This document shows, piece by piece, positions 63,481-64,000 of a stretch of DNA of 64,000 nt. The DNA lies in NCBI RefSeq assembly GCF_039545795.1, contig NZ_CP154260.1:6143001-6207000 (forward strand), given 5' to 3'. How positions within the stretch are numbered: the first letter of the stretch is position 1; each line of letters starts with the position of its first letter. A program made the position numbers and the translations under genes. The notes under the pieces were generated by a model. It was not told the DNA's origin. It ran no database searches and worked only from the letters and a program-made list of their open reading frames with translations. Origin of the DNA: Chitinophaga niabensis. Lineage in GTDB: Bacteria > Bacteroidota > Bacteroidia > Chitinophagales > Chitinophagaceae.

Positions 63481-63652
63481 CTGGCAGCTACAAATTTATC
63501 ATTTTTTAAATAAGGGCGGCGATCATATAATTTATATTGACACAAAGTGGTTTTTTAAGTAATTTCGTGTCCCCCAAAAATACATGCTGAAATTTTTTCA
63601 TCTATCAGCTTCGAATATCTCAGGATATAACTAGTATTAAACTTTATATGTG

Positions 63653-64000
63653 ATGGCTGTTGCAAAGGTAAGTTTGTTGGATGCATTACACGAACATTTC
63701 GGATTTGATTCCTTTAAGGGTAACCAGGAGAAGATCATAAAAAATATACTTTCCGGAAAAGATACTTTCGTGATAATGCCAACGGGTGGCGGTAAGTCTT
63801 TATGCTACCAGCTGCCTGCATTGATGAGTCCAGGAGTGGCACTCATTGTAAGTCCGTTAATTGCTTTGATGAAGAATCAGGTGGACCTGATCCGTTCATA
63901 CAGCAGCAAGGATAACGTGGCGCATTTTCTCAACTCCACGCTCACCAAGGCGCAGATTAAAAAAGTGCGCTCGGATCTGACCAGCGGCAAAACCAAGATG
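63653..64000 (+). CDS. recQ: ATP-dependent DNA helicase RecQ, N-terminal fragment (cut by window edge)
   Basis: The open frame from ATG 63653 runs to the window end without a stop (116 codons). It has the RecQ start FGFDSFKGNQEKIIKNILSG (motif 0) and the Walker A segment VIMPTGGGKSLCYQLPAL, followed by LIVSPLIALMKNQVDL (motif Ia). RecQ unwinds DNA at stalled forks. The rest of the gene lies outside. Confidence 0.92.
   Translation, partial: MAVAKVSLLDALHEHFGFDSFKGNQEKIIKNILSGKDTFVIMPTGGGKSLCYQLPALMSPGVALIVSPLIALMKNQVDLIRSYSSKDNVAHFLNSTLTKAQIKKVRSDLTSGKTKM

Overview
The window looks like a piece of the core chromosome of a Bacteroidota bacterium, most likely a Chitinophaga-like member of the Chitinophagaceae. 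This rests on the gene families (a GLPGLI-family protein with a TonB-receptor-like barrel, TlpA/DUF4369, group III truncated haemoglobin, SulP with carbonic anhydrase, PspC with PadR), on promoters of the Bacteroidota type (-33 TTTG / -7 TAnnTTTG), on the near absence of Shine-Dalgarno sequences, and on moderate GC. The genus is inference. No rRNA, tRNA, CRISPR array, prophage or intact insertion sequence was seen. About 67 protein genes are supported, including a 43-codon gene and a truncated recQ at the right edge.

Layout. 0-3 kb: TlpA-like thioredoxin protein, MFS exporter, truncated haemoglobin. 3-7 kb: leftward operon kdnA-kdsB-kdnB, predicted to make and activate 8-amino-3,8-dideoxy-Kdo for lipopolysaccharide, followed by an unknown gene and the haemoglobin. 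7-14 kb: DUF4440 protein with a D-aminoacylase, a small holin-like protein, a pair of M16 peptidases (one active, one lacking the zinc motif), a two-lobed aspartic protease with a PDZ domain, and mqnC of the futalosine menaquinone pathway. 14-17 kb: a structured inverted-repeat element, a lipoprotein, an acetyltransferase, a Tat-exported TIM-barrel protein. 17-23.5 kb: an outer-membrane barrel/GLPGLI pair divergent from a histidine kinase and response regulator. 23.4-33.3 kb: a SNF2 helicase with two SWIM-type zinc fingers, a zinc-ribbon MBL protein, DoxX, comB, an SRPBCC protein, gcvT and an M28-PDZ peptidase.

33.3-36 kb: a Nudix-type regulator next to nadV (nicotinamide phosphoribosyltransferase), with an inverted repeat between them. 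36-45.5 kb: a BamA-type barrel, a PfpI-like protein, lipoproteins, a YiiX-type hydrolase, DUF4241, two tandem CAP-domain lipoproteins, a GH25 lysozyme, a radical SAM/SPASM enzyme, and a small envelope cluster (coiled-coil protein, holin-X, YtxH). 45.6-50 kb: an AI-2E family transporter and the leftward paaABCD-nadD operon (phenylacetyl-CoA epoxidase without its reductase). 50-58 kb: a DUF922-like HExxH protein, a CarboxypepD-like protein, S41 and M28 peptidases, feoB, and a PadR-PspC operon. 58-64 kb: a small exported protein, a SulP transporter with a beta-carbonic anhydrase, a mannose-1-phosphate guanylyltransferase with kdsD, and the start of recQ.

How the genes fit together. Envelope construction is the main theme. 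kdsD supplies arabinose-5-phosphate to the Kdo pathway, and kdnA/kdnB/kdsB convert Kdo to CMP-Kdo8N. The guanylyltransferase supplies GDP-mannose. Many secreted peptidases and lipoproteins act outside the inner membrane. A second theme is NAD supply: nadV with its probable regulator, and nadD at the end of the paa operon. I found no obvious defence or biosynthetic island. The most interesting items are the NadV regulatory region, the Kdo8N operon, the double-SWIM SNF2 protein, the three-way-junction inverted repeat, and the kinase/GLPGLI/barrel locus.
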